DNA from: Hanleya hanleyi
Lineage: Eukaryota > Mollusca > Polyplacophora > Lepidopleurida > Hanleyidae
Reading direction: 5' to 3'
Length of the DNA stretch: 64,000 bases
NCBI GenBank assembly: GCA_036873755.1
Contig: JAVTVY010037345.1
Location: 62,001-126,000, forward strand
Shown: one piece after another, positions 45,701 to 60,700 of the stretch
Layout of the letters: each line of letters starts with the position of its first letter
Numbering within the stretch: position 1 is the stretch's first letter
Notes under the pieces: model-generated
The model's database searches: none
Told to the model about the DNA's origin: nothing
What the model saw: only the letters and a program-made list of their open reading frames with translations
Made by a program: the position numbers and the translations under genes

Positions 45701-48700
45701 ATAGTTGATATCGCGAACCCATGGGCCAAATCGCATAGAATTGCCACAGAGTGTTGCACACAGAACCCATGTTATTCTGCAATTTTAATTTTCTCGCATG
45801 AATTTGAAAGATGCGATTATTCAGGTTCAATATTTTTCCGCCATTTCCAGATGAATTGTATATGTTGTATGGAAATAAAAAATACAGCTTGGATTGACTC
45901 GGCTACAACAACTTTAAGATGCCCTTTTCGAAATTTGTATTTAATTAGGTAAACCACAGGCAACGAATTGTCAGGAAAGAACTTTGCGATGCTCTTTTCG
46001 AAATTTGTTTTCAATTAGGTTATCACGGACGACGAATTTTCAGAAAACAAGTTTACGATGTCCTTTTCGAAATTTTTATTCAATTTGGTAAACCACAGAC
46101 GACGAAATTGTGGCCTTTCTCCAAACTTTCTTATCCTATATATTCGTAACGGCAAAAAATTTCAAGCTGACAATCCATGACCTTGTAGTTTATCATATTG
46201 GTGATAAAATATAAATGTGATAAACTCTGGTGATAAACTCATCGTTTATCATATCGGTGATCCTTGTGATGCTATTTCCGGGCAGAGGATCACAAGGAAA
46301 TTAGGGCTTAAGATCTTTTCATTTGAAATCAAATTATTTATTCACTAATTTATCGCGCACACTGTTAAAAAAGATTTCTTAAATTTCCTTGACTAAGAAA
46401 TACACTGCATTGACTTTATAACAGGGTAAATCAGTACAGATCATAAAGCAAGAATATTTACACGAAAAGGACTGATTCAAAGAACTCTTTTGTTGCTTTT
46501 TAATAATAAAGTTTTGCTTATTTTTCCAAATTCAACAGAGTTTTTTTTATTTCTCTCATCCAAGAAAACTTTTCTTGTGAGCCACACAAGATAAATATTC
46601 TTATAACGAATTTTCAGAAAAATATATTCTTATATTTTCTTAGTTCGTAACTCGTGTCCAAGAAATAATTTCTTCGCTGAGAAATTGATTGTTGAGCAGG
46701 TGTTACAAACTAAGAAAATATAAGTATATTTTTCTTTGGAAATCTCTTATAATAATATTTATCTTGCGTGGCTCCCAATTAAAGTTCTTGGGGTGAGAGA
46801 AAGAAACATTTTTTGATGAATTTGGGAAAATAAGCAAACCTTTATTATTAAAGAGCAAGAGAAGAGTTCTTTCAACATATCCTTTTGATGTAAATATTTT
46901 TGCTTTATCATCTGTACTGATTTACCCTGTTATAATGTCAAGGCAATGTTTTAACTGTGATGATTGGATGTGCACTCGAAGTAGGCAAAGATTAATCTCC
47001 TTAATTACGCACAAAAATCTGAGCAGTAGAGAAAAAGCAAACTACTTATGCGCTGTGGAAACACTACCTTCTGGGATGCTCTGTCAACCCTACTTGGCCT
47101 GGGGGGGGGGGGGGGCACTTACGGCTTTTCTTCGTTTTTTGCGCCTGCCTCTGGAACGACAAAAACTTGAGATGACATTCCCTGACTTTTTAGTATATCA
47201 AATTGGGATCATTTTGAACCTATTTGCATAACCCCCCAAGTAGATGATCATGGGTGAATTCAAAACGACCATGGCGACCATGTGGAGTACCAGAAACGTG
47301 ATGTTTTCATCATATTCCAAAATTCCTGCTTTTCTGAGAGAAAAAGTGGGAAAAAGCTATTTTATTTGGAATCAGATTATTATTGATAAAGTTATAATGC
47401 GAGTTTTGCGGAGAAAGCACATAAGTAGAAAAAAATCGAAAAATCGTCCAAAACATGCCGTTTTTGGAAATGCCGTACCTGTGACGTCATCGTGGCGGCA
47501 GTCTTCAATTGTTTGGCATTTTCTAATAATTGTTTGACTCAAAGGTATGGTGTGATAAGTTTCAGCAGCTTAGCCTTAGGGTTTGCAAAAATATGTAGAG
47601 GGTGGGCACTTTCTGCCCGTCCTCGGGCTGTGTTACACCCTAAATCGTTTCAAGGCCCATTTCCTTCATGTCTAATCGATCGAAAGGGGTCCAGGCATGC
47701 GATGCAGGCAATGTTAATCCTCACTTCCACATTTTTTATGACCGATCCTAAATTTATATGAATCGGCCATCTGCAGATGGCGTAGGCCGTTTGGGAATAA
47801 AGTTGAAATCTACAGATGATCTGATTCTCAGACGGTCTGTCGTGATTAATATACATTAATAGACAAAAGCATATTTATCATGAAAATATGTTTAATTACA
47901 GAGCTGTTAAAAAACATATGTTCGGATCTAATGAAAACTGTGACATGGATTCTTAGAATATAAATTTTCAATCACACAGGATTTCCACATTTATAAAAAG
48001 TATACCAATTTAGTTATTCCATGGTGAACTGCTATACGTGCAGAACGAGCGCTGGACTGAACTAAATTTTATTAGTTATTATGTACACGGAGTCCTTAAT
48101 ATCGGTCGTATACAGGTTAGGACCAACCATCAGATTTTGGTATATCAATATCTGATATTACCACGATCGAATGCACATTTAATGATAAGTCGATAGTTGA
48201 GATATGAAATTAATATCTATCCGCATCTCTGAAAAAAACACACCAAAAACAATGGAGAGTTTTCATCCAGGGTAATGCATATAAATTAATTTATTTAAAA
48301 AATTTTTTTTTGCTACTTTCCCGGTGTATTTCCTTGAAAACTTGAAAACTTGCTACTATAGTCTGTCCATTTTAATTTGTCGTATACTTTGGAGCTTGTC
48401 AATAATCAGCAGTTAACTCTGCATATATTTTCTTTTCTGCATCGTGTAGAACATATAGAACTCTACAAAATAACTACCATTTCTCCACGATATCGATAAT
48501 ATATCACGCTTGAAATAACTTCGTAATTCGCTTCAAAAAGACTCCAGTACAGTTGTTTCATGTACCGGAACTCAATTACATAGGGAGACGTCATAATGTA
48601 TTCTTGTTGTCTAGCACAAAGGTCAACAATGCCGTGTACGGTCGTAGAGGTGTGTGTGGTTTATCAATCGGCAATTTCTCTGGGCATGGGATATAAACGA

Positions 48701-51700
48701 CACCCCCACGGACCGCCTGCTGTTACTGTATTCGGCATCAATGACCTTTGTGCCAGTGAGCATGAATACTATATGTTATGAATCGATTGTTTTCGTATTG
48801 CCTTCGTATTGACCTGAGGGTCGCCGTATTGGCCCGAGGCCGCAGGCCGAGGGCCAACACGGCGACCCGAATGTCAATACTAAGGCAAAACGGAAACAAT
48901 CGATTCATAATATTTTTATTAATTGACATTTACTGGCCGGGTTCTTGTTTTTCCGAGCTTGAGTAGCAGCATCCGTTTCTTGATCTGTAACAGGTTTAAA
49001 TCGTTTTAAATCGTTTCCACATATTTCCTCAAGCTCTAAAATTCCGCATACGAACCCTTGAATAACACGCTCTGAACAAACAACACTGCTGTCGTCTGTT
49101 TCTCCAGTCGTCGGTCCTTACTGCCAGTTATGGCTGCACTCGTTGACCTCGGCCAATACAACATTCAACCCGGCCAATACAGCTTTCAACTCGGCCAATA
49201 CAACTCGGCCAATACAAGTCGGGTTCGACATGACGTATGGACAGGCCGTTCTACACTGTATTCGGGTAATAACATACACAGTCAGTTAATAATATTATGT
49301 TATTAACCAAGTGTTTTCATATTGGCCTTGTTATAGGTCCGAGGCCTGCCGTATTGGCCCGAGGCCGCAGGCCGAGGGCCAATACGGCTGACCGAGGACC
49401 TATAACCAGGCCAATATGAAAACACTTGGTTAATGACATTTTTATTAATTAACTCACCTACAATTTTTTTTTATCGATTATAATACATGCATCAAGGAAT
49501 ATTTTAGTACAGCGACTCCCTGTATTTCTTCCTTCACAATAGGCCTATTTCCTACGATTATTATTATGTGCTTTTTGAAGTGCCATTATCGCCCCCTCAT
49601 TATCGTCGGAAAGTCGACCCCCTCTACACTAACGCTATCGGAAACGACGGTGACAATCGGGACGGTGAATAGGCCGATCATCTTCAACCTGGGCGTGGGT
49701 CTTCAACGTATGAAACGAAGTCAAAACGATACAAGCAGATGAAATACTAATTTTATTTGATAAGAACTGTGCAGTAAAATACAACCTTATAATCTGGCGT
49801 AAATTGTCCAAATCCAGTCCCGATTTGAGGATCGAAGACGTATCATGCTATCATGGCTATGGAGACCCTAGTTTTCAACATCATTTTACAGGTGTTTCGA
49901 CCGCATAATTTCTATCGGTTCTATCCATATGTGAATAACTCTTCTAGCTGCAAGTCTGACATCTTTCTGTTGTAAAATATCACTGTAGTTATCGCTTCGT
50001 TCATCAGTGCACTGCTGTAAGTGTTGGATTGCTGTTTTGACGTCTGCTTGTACTTAGCACGTCGATTTCGCGCTCGCGTCACTATAGTCTATTTCAGCAT
50101 GACTCACCTCACTTGATTACAAGAATTGTGTATCGACACGTGTAGCTCTATCGAAAATTATCACATAAGCCATTGAATATCCGTTCAAAGTCAGAGAATC
50201 AGTGACATCATTCGGAGAAGATCGCGAATCGAGGATCATTCATCCTCAGCGTCGCCATGTTGAAAGTCATATTGGCCCAGCCCATATTGGCCCTGTTTTC
50301 CCGTATTGGACCTGCTTTTCCGTATTGGCCCGCCTTCCTCATATTGGCCCGGTTTGGGGTCATATCAAGCAGGCCGATTTCTTTGTATTGGATTCATATC
50401 ATTGATAGTTGATTAATAAATTATGACATCTCCCTATGTAATTGAGGCCCGGTACATAAACAACTGTATAAGAGTTTTATATGGAGACAATTAAAAAGTT
50501 AGTCCAAGAGTGATATATTATCGATATCCAAGAGAAATGGTAGTCATTTTGTTAAGTTTAGATTGTTATACACACTGCAAAAAAAGAAAATTGTTGCAGG
50601 GTTAACTATTGATTTTTGACAAGCTCCAAAGTAGACGACTAATTAAAATGGACAGGATGCGAAGGCGCGAGGCTAGTATGGGAAGTGCGAAGGCAGGATG
50701 CGAAGTGCGAAGGCAAGTGCGAAGTCCAAACACGAAGGCAGGATGCGAAGCGCGAAGTCAAAACACGAAGGCAGGATGAGAAGCCAGGATGCGAAGGCGC
50801 TAGGCCAAGATGCGTAATGCGAAGTCAGGATGCGAAGCGCGAAGTCCAAACACGAAGGCAAGATGCGAAGGCAGGAAGCGAAGCGCGAAGGCAGGATGCG
50901 AATGCAGGATGCGAAGCCAGGATGCGAAGGCAGGATGCGAAGTCGAAACAAATGCCACTGCGCATGACCCGAAGAAAGCCAGACCAGGCCACCATTTTGC
51001 GTTCTTTGGGGTCCCGGTTTGATATGTCCGCGTTTTGTTGCACTTAAATTGGTCGTTTCTTAGCTTCTCAGGTGATCAGAGTGCTGTGCGGGTACCATAT
51101 TTTGGGGGGCGATCGTCGTATAGGCATATCGCAGCCTAAAATAGAGTCCCGACAACTTATTGATTTTAAGATGTCTTTCATAATATTAAATGTTCAATCG
51201 ATACATTGTATATCCATTATCTGATTTTTCTGAGCCCATTTGAAAGAAAACGTTTCATTTGTCTATATAAATTAAGAATATAAACTTGAATGATTTTCTC
51301 ACTCATTAATTGTATATCTGACTAAACTCCGATGCAGAATAAATGACACATCAACTGGATATAATCTGAATAATAATGATATGGAAGCAACTGAAAAATA
51401 AAGTGTGACCGGTGTTTAAACCTCGGTGTGTAATTCGTTTTATAATTTTGTATTATTCATTGTAGATTCCATTTTACTGAGAATTACTGTCTTGAGATAG
51501 TGAGGAGATTATACAGTTATATCAACCAAGTTTATTTCTGATAAAAGCTTGTCTGATAGAGGTTAATAATGACAATCGGAACTAGAGGTGTTGATAATTC
51601 ACACCACAGACGGTCTTTGGAAACCGTCGGCTTGAGACAACAGCGACAGGGTTTAATTACTTTGAAAGAAAAACTAGGAAAAAAAAACAACTTTTGGCGT

Positions 51701-54700
51701 TGATTGATAAGATATTTACGTTCTATTATTTATTGCTAGTTCCATGTGTCTAGCAAATTAAATAAACAATTAAAAGCATGATTTTCAGATATTTTGAATT
51801 AAACCGTCATATTTTAAGCTAAAAACATACGAAAAAAGCTGAATACGTGTGAAGCTGAATACGTGTATTCGCAGAATGCGTGTGGAAGACCAATCTGCCA
51901 AACAATACATTTTAAAGAGGGTCCATGAGAGGGATATCAAACTTGCGTATCTGACAACTGAACATTCAACAGTCGTGTAACATCTGCCATACTGAAAAAC
52001 AATAGTCTACAATCAGCCAACCACCACCTTGACCACCACCCTAGTCTCTGTTCCAGTTTCTGACTGCACATCTATTTCGACAAACCAATCTCGTGATCTC
52101 TTAGATGAAGGACGGACCAGAGCTGCCTCTTGAGCATATGCAAAGTAGTTCGCTTATTTGCAAAACTGAATGAGTTATTCGGTTGGATTCAAACAACACG
52201 CTGTGTGCGGGAGGGGGGCATAGCACGTCTAAAAGGTAAACTTCTTCTATTGGGGCAGGGAAATAAGTGGAATGAGCCTGTGAAACGGAACATTTGCTGT
52301 AGGGAGGTTGTGACTCGCATCCGTCGCTTATCAAAACTATCATGCAATCTGGTTTGTAGAAACATATGTTGGTGCGGATAAAATAATAAGATTTAATCAT
52401 CTGTATTATCAGAAGATATTCATCACATTTCATAAAATTGCATTTCCTAGTTACACCCCGATTCAACACACTAATTTCCATAATCGCGTGACACGGAATC
52501 ACCCGATTACTCGGGATGATTAAATCAGTCATTGTTTCTAAATTTAATGCCAACAGGTCACTCATAATATTCCGGGAATTGCCGCCGATGAGCTGCTGTC
52601 GCGAGTGATTGGGTACATTTAACAAAAAAAAGAAGTTTCATAACATCATGAACAAATGTATTGAACTTCATTGTACGTGGCCCTTGTGGGTGAAAATTAA
52701 GTGTGAAGTGTTTTTCCACTTTATGGTCATTGTAGATGAAAATTAACATGTTGCTCCACTTTATGGCTATTGTACATAAATCGTGTATTTGAAAAAAAAA
52801 ATGTTATCTTAATCGACTCGAGCCCTATCAAAGAAAAACGCTCGGGGCTAAACAACCAGTTTAAACCAGTTCGTCCCACCAGTCATGCATAAATCCACGG
52901 CCCTCACAGATTGATAATATAGTACACACATTTTCCACAATTTATAAAGTTAACATTCCACTGTAAAGTATGCATCGGGTATGAACCATACGCTATTATA
53001 ATAACGAGTGCTCATTCACCCCGATGGCTCATTCACCCCCACGGGTTCATTCACCCCCACGGGTCAGTTTATAGGGATAAGGAGATCGCGTGTCCTTTCT
53101 ATACTACTCATCGCGCACTACTCATCGCGCATGCGCAGTCGACCCATTCTACTGGGCAAGCCTGGCCCATGGAATCTCAATGTGCGAAAACCCCAGGTCT
53201 CTCGCCCTACCCGATCCCGCGCCACACATATAGGGATAGGGAGATCGCGTGCCCTTTCTATGCTACTCATCGCGCATGCGTAGTCGACCCATTCTACCGC
53301 AGGGTGCAAGCCTGGCCCATGGAATCTCAGGTAGCGAAAACCCCAGGTCTCTCGCCCCACCCTATCCCGCGCCACACCTATGCGACCCGCTGTGCAAAGC
53401 GGAGGAGGAGGAGGAGTAGGAGGAGGAGTCGGACACGCCACGGATTATACTAGGGAGATAATGGAAGTAATTAGCGCCCGATTCAGAGTGCAATCAGGCT
53501 TTAAATCAACGTTCATGTACATTTTACTACAACAATACCACGTGTTGTCGGTGCAAAAGCTTATGTGGAATGCTCAGACACATCGATCGCGCCTTTGTTT
53601 ATATTATCCGGTGTCCATGCATTACCAGCCGCTCCTGTGGTTTGAGAGTTGCTGTATTTCTGAAAACCGGGGAAATCATTGAAGAAACGAGGTAAAATAA
53701 TTCTAAAAGTCACGACCCTATCAAATAAGTAATATCAACGAAAATCTCCCGTTCTGATATACTTTCAGAAAAAATCATATGCAATTTTATTCCAGACTTG
53801 TAGATATTATTTCAATTCGCAGTTCCTGGACATATCTCATAAAGTGATTCGAATTATAAAACAGGTTCGAAATAATTTACACTGAGTAATAATGAGCCAA
53901 ATTATGTAATTCAATAGGTGAAGTTTTTTCCATTCTATCCATAAAAATTGCGCTGTCAGAGCAAGTATGCGACCACAGATCTCTAGACGGAATAACAAAA
54001 TAATGTTGAAAGAATCATGTTTACTGTACTTCATTATCCATGGCTTAATGCATATGTACTCGTCGAAATTAGTCTCGCTGCCACAGAGAAGTACATATAG
54101 AACGAGCATACGCCTTCCGAATGGTTCTAACCTTCATTTGAAGGCATCTCGATTCCATTCTCGAAGCAAGTCAATTTATTTCGAGGTGGATCGAGATGGA
54201 CGATTACTTCGAGAGGAAACCGAGAGCAAACCGGGGCAACAATCGACAGAGATAAACCGGGACCCTTCGAGACGAGATATTTATCGGTTTTACTCGTTTA
54301 TCGAGAAACCGTCTCGATCGATTGGACGTGACCCCTTACATAGTGACAGAAAAGCCGGGAAACGTGATATATTTATGGTACAATAAAATGGCGGCTCACA
54401 TCAAGCCGACAATCCCATTTTCGAGTCTGAAAGTTCGCGTTGGACGAAGTACCGATACATACAGCAAATGGCTGTGACAAGATGCTCATTTTTCACATCA
54501 GACTATTTCATGAGTTGTTCGATATCAGGAGAGTGTTAACACTTTATAATTTAATCAACACTTCGTGAATCATTCTTCAGAAGCAGGTCTGCACCCGATC
54601 GACTTTGTCAGACGAACCAATATTATGAATGATGTATGTGGATAAACAACTCAACTAATAATGGTCGAGGGTCATATAAGTTAGCCTGAAAAAAACAAAA

Positions 54701-57700
54701 CGAGTGATTAATGATTTGCGAGAGATCCTGACAGCTGGTAATGATGGCAGGTAGTTCCGATAACGCACGAGATTACCCGATCTTGGATACTAGTAAGGTC
54801 GATGAACAGTCCCAAATTGATACAAGATGGCCGACAATCAAATCGAATAATTCTATCTGGCCTAGGGTAGTTAAGTTTATTTTTATCCAGATTTTCCTTG
54901 TGCAAAATTTAACAGGCAGGTTTGTGTGTGCACTATTTCAAACTCATTGTCTTAAATCAATAGGACAAGGAACAATGTGCACCAGGTTTTCATAGCGTAA
55001 CTTCTAAATGGTATTTCCTTGATACTTATCTCCCTTGGTATTTCCTTGACACTTATCTCCCTTGTATAATCCGTGGCGTGTCCGACTCCTACTCTTTACC
55101 ACTCTTCCTCCACTTTACTCACTGCACAGCGGGTCGCATAGGTGAGGCGCGGGATAGGGTGGGGCGAGAGACCTGGGGTTTTCGCTACCTGAGATTCCAT
55201 GGGCCAGGCTTACACCTTACAGTAGAATGGGTCGACTGCGCATGCGCGATGAGTAGTGCGCATTGAGTAGCATAGAAAGGGCACGCGATCTCCCTATGCC
55301 TATAGGAGTGGCGCGGGATAGGGTGGGGCGAGAGACCTGGGGTTTTCGCTACCCGAGATTCCATGGACCAGGCTTGCACCCTACAGTAGAATGGGTCGAC
55401 TGCGCATGCGCGATGAGTAGTGCGCGATGAGTAGTAGTATAGATAGGGCACGCGATCTCCCTATCCCTATAAACTAACCCGTGGGGGTGAATGAGTCATG
55501 GTGCTGAATGAGCACTCGTCGCTTAAACCATAATACTAGCTTTTACTTTACAGGACGTTCCTCGCAATAAACTCTGGCCTGGTGAGTTTACACAAAGCAA
55601 ACTGCACTGCTGGAGATTGTACTGAATCGTGAACAGTATCTATCTTCAATAACAACTGTCATTCGTTCTCAGTTGCAATTATATTTTCCTCAAAAAGTGA
55701 AAATAAGACGAAGAAACATAACAGTCTCAATTCCGTGCAGCTACTGAGACAGGTGGCTGTTATCGACAGTTCTCACTTTACCAGTTCCCGTCAACGTCCA
55801 CGTTAGATACCTGACTCAAACCTGGATAGGATGGACGATGATGAGAACTATAACGTCATCTGGTTTGTGTTTGATAGTTCCTGCTCTTCTCCCCTGCATA
55901 CCGCTCTTCAGTGCCAGAATTGGGAGAATTGGGTAGGAGGTAAATCCAGGAAGCGAAATATCACCCGTTTTAGTACTGAATAAGTAACAAACTGTTGTAG
56001 CAGTTTCTTATCCCATTTTAGTATGCTTTCATACCTGGTCGAGACCGAATGGCCATATTATATACTTGATCTAATCTAGTAAAGGATGGCTGGTGATTAT
56101 ATCGGATCGTTCTGGACGGAGACAAGGTGAGTCTAACTTGTACAAGAGGGAGATCAGGACAGAAATGTTTCCTCGGAAAAGTTCACATCAACAAAGTTAC
56201 TTTGTGACTGTTTTAGCGTGCGAAATGTCACTTCGTACTGGGTTACTGTGAGGCATCCACATGAGTTGTTGTTTAACTTGCATGGCCTTCTGCTTAAAAC
56301 GTCCAGAATTAGTGCCATATTTGGGCGTACCGATGCCATCATCGTCAGGTGAGAAGGAATTGGGAGCACCCGCTATAACTTCTCCATTTGCGGCCTGGGG
56401 CGAGTAGGCTTTCTGCAATAATAAATCACGATATCACTTTAAATTGATCAAATTAAATATGAAATTCCTCGTAAGCTGTTACTAAATATTTATATTGACC
56501 AGTAAATTTCATTTGAAGTTCGAGTTAGAACCATATCGTTATGCGTGTTACACCAATACAAGCGTCTACTCTGTCATTCAATATTCAGCCGTTGTCCATT
56601 GAAGAATTTCCGCGTCCATAATCCAACTACCTAATTCATATAACAGAATTAGCACCAAATTAAAAGAAAGCAAAAAAATCAAACTATACATGACCATAGG
56701 CTAGTTTCCTGCAAGAGAGAAGCCGGCAACAGTTTTCAATGATGCCGGCAAAACACAATGATGTTCCAAAGCTATCAAATCCGTATCGCTGATCAGTATT
56801 CTTAATCCATATGCTTTTTGTTGTAAAGTCGTTATCTAGAGTTTGATGTATCTCAGTCACTCTTTGATTGCTACTTTTCATATGAACACTATGGGGATCT
56901 TGTAATACATGGGTTCATATGGTCTCTACCAAAATCATTTTAGCACAAGTCAGTTTTGAGCCTGATTAAAGTTGTTAACATGAGGCACCAGAGGTGCTAA
57001 AACCTCTCAGCTCTGTAATATTCTAGAAAAAATTATCAGTTATATCACGAGTGTGTGTACATGGGGCAGAGCAGTGTGATCAACAGTTTATTGAGCTGCC
57101 TCACTAAATGCCATATTGTACATGTAAGCAGCGTTTTGTTCGTTTTTTTTTACATTTTTGCTTCTAAGCGCACAAAACTATATTTTATAGTAGACGACTG
57201 GTTTGGTTAACACTTGACAATTCAGCTTTGCATTAAAGTCTATTATCGTAACGTTTTGAATCTCCAATTATAAAGGCAAACAACAGAGCAGAAGGACGAT
57301 GGATGCAAGCTACTTTATTCAGAACGAAACCCAACTATTAAGGCAAGTTTTACTGATAATTTTATCCACACAGGCAACTAAAAATCCTCCCTCCCTACCC
57401 AGATTTATTAAAAAAGATGATGCTAAACAGGATTTTTTTTTTAATTCCTAGAGTGAATTTATCACTTCTACTTATAAAATCAAAGCTCTGACCTCTTATT
57501 TTTACCAAGATATACAGTTTCCGTCACATGCATATCTTTTGCACAGATGTTTCAGAATAGTATAGTTTTCAATAAAATGCAACTTTTCTTCTTTGACAAT
57601 TTCGAATTTCCTGAGTTCTTCAAGTTCAGAAATTGCGGAAAAAATATTTCGCGATTAAAACACATCATCTCTGTTATTGACGTGTCCCCGAACATCATAG

Positions 57701-60700
57701 GAAGCGAAGAGAAAAAACCCAGCATGCTAATATATGGTGTACGAAATAATGGAGTGAATTTTATGCGAAAAAGGTCTGTTTTTAGCGATGTCCGCTTTTT
57801 CGCGGAATGCATGAGGACTCGATCAGTACTGAAATCCTACAAGAATCATGTCCATATCGTCTTTAATCCAAAGGAATGTAATAAGGGTCAGATCCGACAT
57901 TCAATATTCAGCCGTCGTCCATAAAAGTGTGTGAAAATAAAAAATATTAAGAACACAAGATGGTTTATTTCTGCAAGAGTTTTCAATGATGTCAGAAGAC
58001 ATGATGATGTTCCACACATAAAAGCCTATTCACTGACCATTATTCTTTATCCAAATGAATTTCCAAAGTCGTTTCAAGGGTATGTATCTCAGTCACGCTT
58101 TGATTGTGGTTGTTCATTTGAACACCATGAAGATTTCCAGGTATCTCACTTTATACGGCCCCTATCTCCGGCCGGGTGATGCCACTCCCCATATGTTGGT
58201 GATGAAAGGTGGTGTAACTGTAACAAATTCTCTGTGATGGATGATACAACCACTGTGTTCATTCATGCACAGGAGAAGTTACAATTACGTGTAAAGCATT
58301 TCTTTTTCACAACAGAAAATATTTCTATAAGTCTGTTGCGGTGAAACAAGCCTGTTACGTAGAAATGTTGGACGAAAGCAAAAACATGACAATTGTCATA
58401 CCGTATTTGGTAGGCTAGCCGCGTCGTTTTCCTGGACGACAAAAACTTGCTGCCCAGGAAGTACTCATTATTAAATGGGGATTTCCAGTCTGTTTTCGTC
58501 TCCCACAGCAGCCTGACCGGCTCTCACTTGAGTTGTGTCGTCTGGAATCATGCCGTTTGTCACCGTAAACCACGTCACCATTTGTCCTACGGGATCCGTA
58601 AACCACGCCACCATTTGTCCTACGGGATTCTCCCCAGTGTTGTTGATTTTCAGCGTCATCCGTACTCGCTCGTCTGGAGGGACGTACACGATTGTATCTG
58701 GAAGAATTACAGTACATTCTGCATTCTATCGCCGCCCGTGTCAGTCTCCCGACTCAAAATAATTCCTTGTCGTGAACAATTCGACCGGAATAATGAATAA
58801 TGAATAATTCCACTAGACCAAGTCTGAATAGATATTTCTATCGTGTCGTAATCAAAGTAGCACGCTTCAGACCCGACATTCAATATTCAGCCGTCGTCCA
58901 TGAAAGAATTTCCGCGTCAGAGATCTCGAAATTAACGTTCCGCTGTCAATCGTAATACCAGCCGTATTCAATTGATAATGTCACCTTTTCGATAGCAAAA
59001 TCTCAGTCTCTGAAACCACCGGGACCTAAAACGAGTTACTTGAAAGTGATGTTAGTAAATACTGCATGGTGTTCGAATTGTCTTCATGTCTTAGTTACCC
59101 TGAAGTATTCTTCTATCATACCGAATGCAATGTCGTTTCCAAATTGAAGATATCATCGTAACGCTTGGATTGTTACTGTTCATGTGAACATTATGAGTGA
59201 CACACATTTTATGGTGTCCATACGGGCCCTAGCCTGGATTGTTCGCAATCAGATACATCCTACAAAGCGTAGAGCCGCGGGTCTACAAATAGACAATCAC
59301 ACATTGTTCTAATGGGAGTCGAATCGACATCGTCGATGGCACCAGACACCAGCCCAAGCCACCAACACCAACACATTATCAGCCTATAGTAGTGGACCCT
59401 CTTACTGAGGGCCAACTACTGTCCGATGCAGCAACAATAAAAAAATTCTAGTTAGACGGCAGATTTTGAGATCGAATTTTGTGGCCTGGCTACGTCATGG
59501 TTCAACTGAAACAGTCCCGTATTTGTGTATGAAGATTGGGATGGCTCCTATAAATAGTGATCCAATGAGAATGCTCGTCGTAGTTTAAAATGGCGCGGGT
59601 GGAATGACCAATCGCTGGAGGGTAGACAGATGGAACAGCACACTGACACTTGAGTTTACAGTCTAACACATTATCTGATTCATGATTGACTCTACAGTGG
59701 GGGCAAGTTCCATGAATTAGGAATAGGCCAAGAGAGAGACATTGCCAATAAGAGAGGTGTCGTATGTACTTACCCACAACAGAAATGGAGTATTAGAAAT
59801 ATGAGGATTCCAAGCACTAGAAGTAATAATACAACGGCAAACACAATCAGCAACCACAACGGGACTGAAACGAAAAAAATAATAGCATTCAAAGAAATGG
59901 GGAGGGAGTATTTGGTCCGCCAATTCAAAATTTTCGCTGCGGACCAGTCAAACTAGAATGAGTTTCAAATGACGGATTTGGATCGGGGAAGTGACTACAT
60001 ATAAACCAAGAGACATGGTAATCATTAATATTCAAAATGTATGTTCCTGTGCCAAATGGTTTTCCGCCAGCTTGAATTGCGTCAAAAAAGTAACAAATTG
60101 TCCAAGGGCTTAAACCATTGAATCTAGAGGGATAGAGATTTCTAGTTTACTGAATTTGATCACGCATATCATGATCTGATCCACTGAAAGTAAATATCAC
60201 TGATTTGTTATAAATAATTTGGCGGCCATATTGGATTGACCTATTCTCTGAAACATCTTAAACTCCACCAAAACGGCTTGACCGATTGATCTCAATCTTC
60301 GATTATATGATCCTTGATCCAAGTCATCGCCAATTTGACAAAGGAAAGTTGGTATATCAATTCAGAATGGCCGCCATGGATTAGTCAAACCTGAGTGGTT
60401 TTGTAAGTAACGAATTTGTACGGAAAAAGTGACCACATATATCCCATATGACACAGTATGCTTCTACACATATGCACTGAATCTAGATCTGATCCCCGGT
60501 GATCCCCGGTACTGCTCGTAGCTCCATCTTACTTTTTGATTTTGCCCTCGTTGGGGTTTCTTCTTCGTTTTTTTCTTCTGTTCTTTTAGCCAAATTTCGT
60601 ATCGCTAATTTTTCATATAATATATTGATAAATTGTATTTATGTATGTATAAAACACAAACGCTTATTGTGCTTCCAGTGTATATCAATAAGCTCTGTTT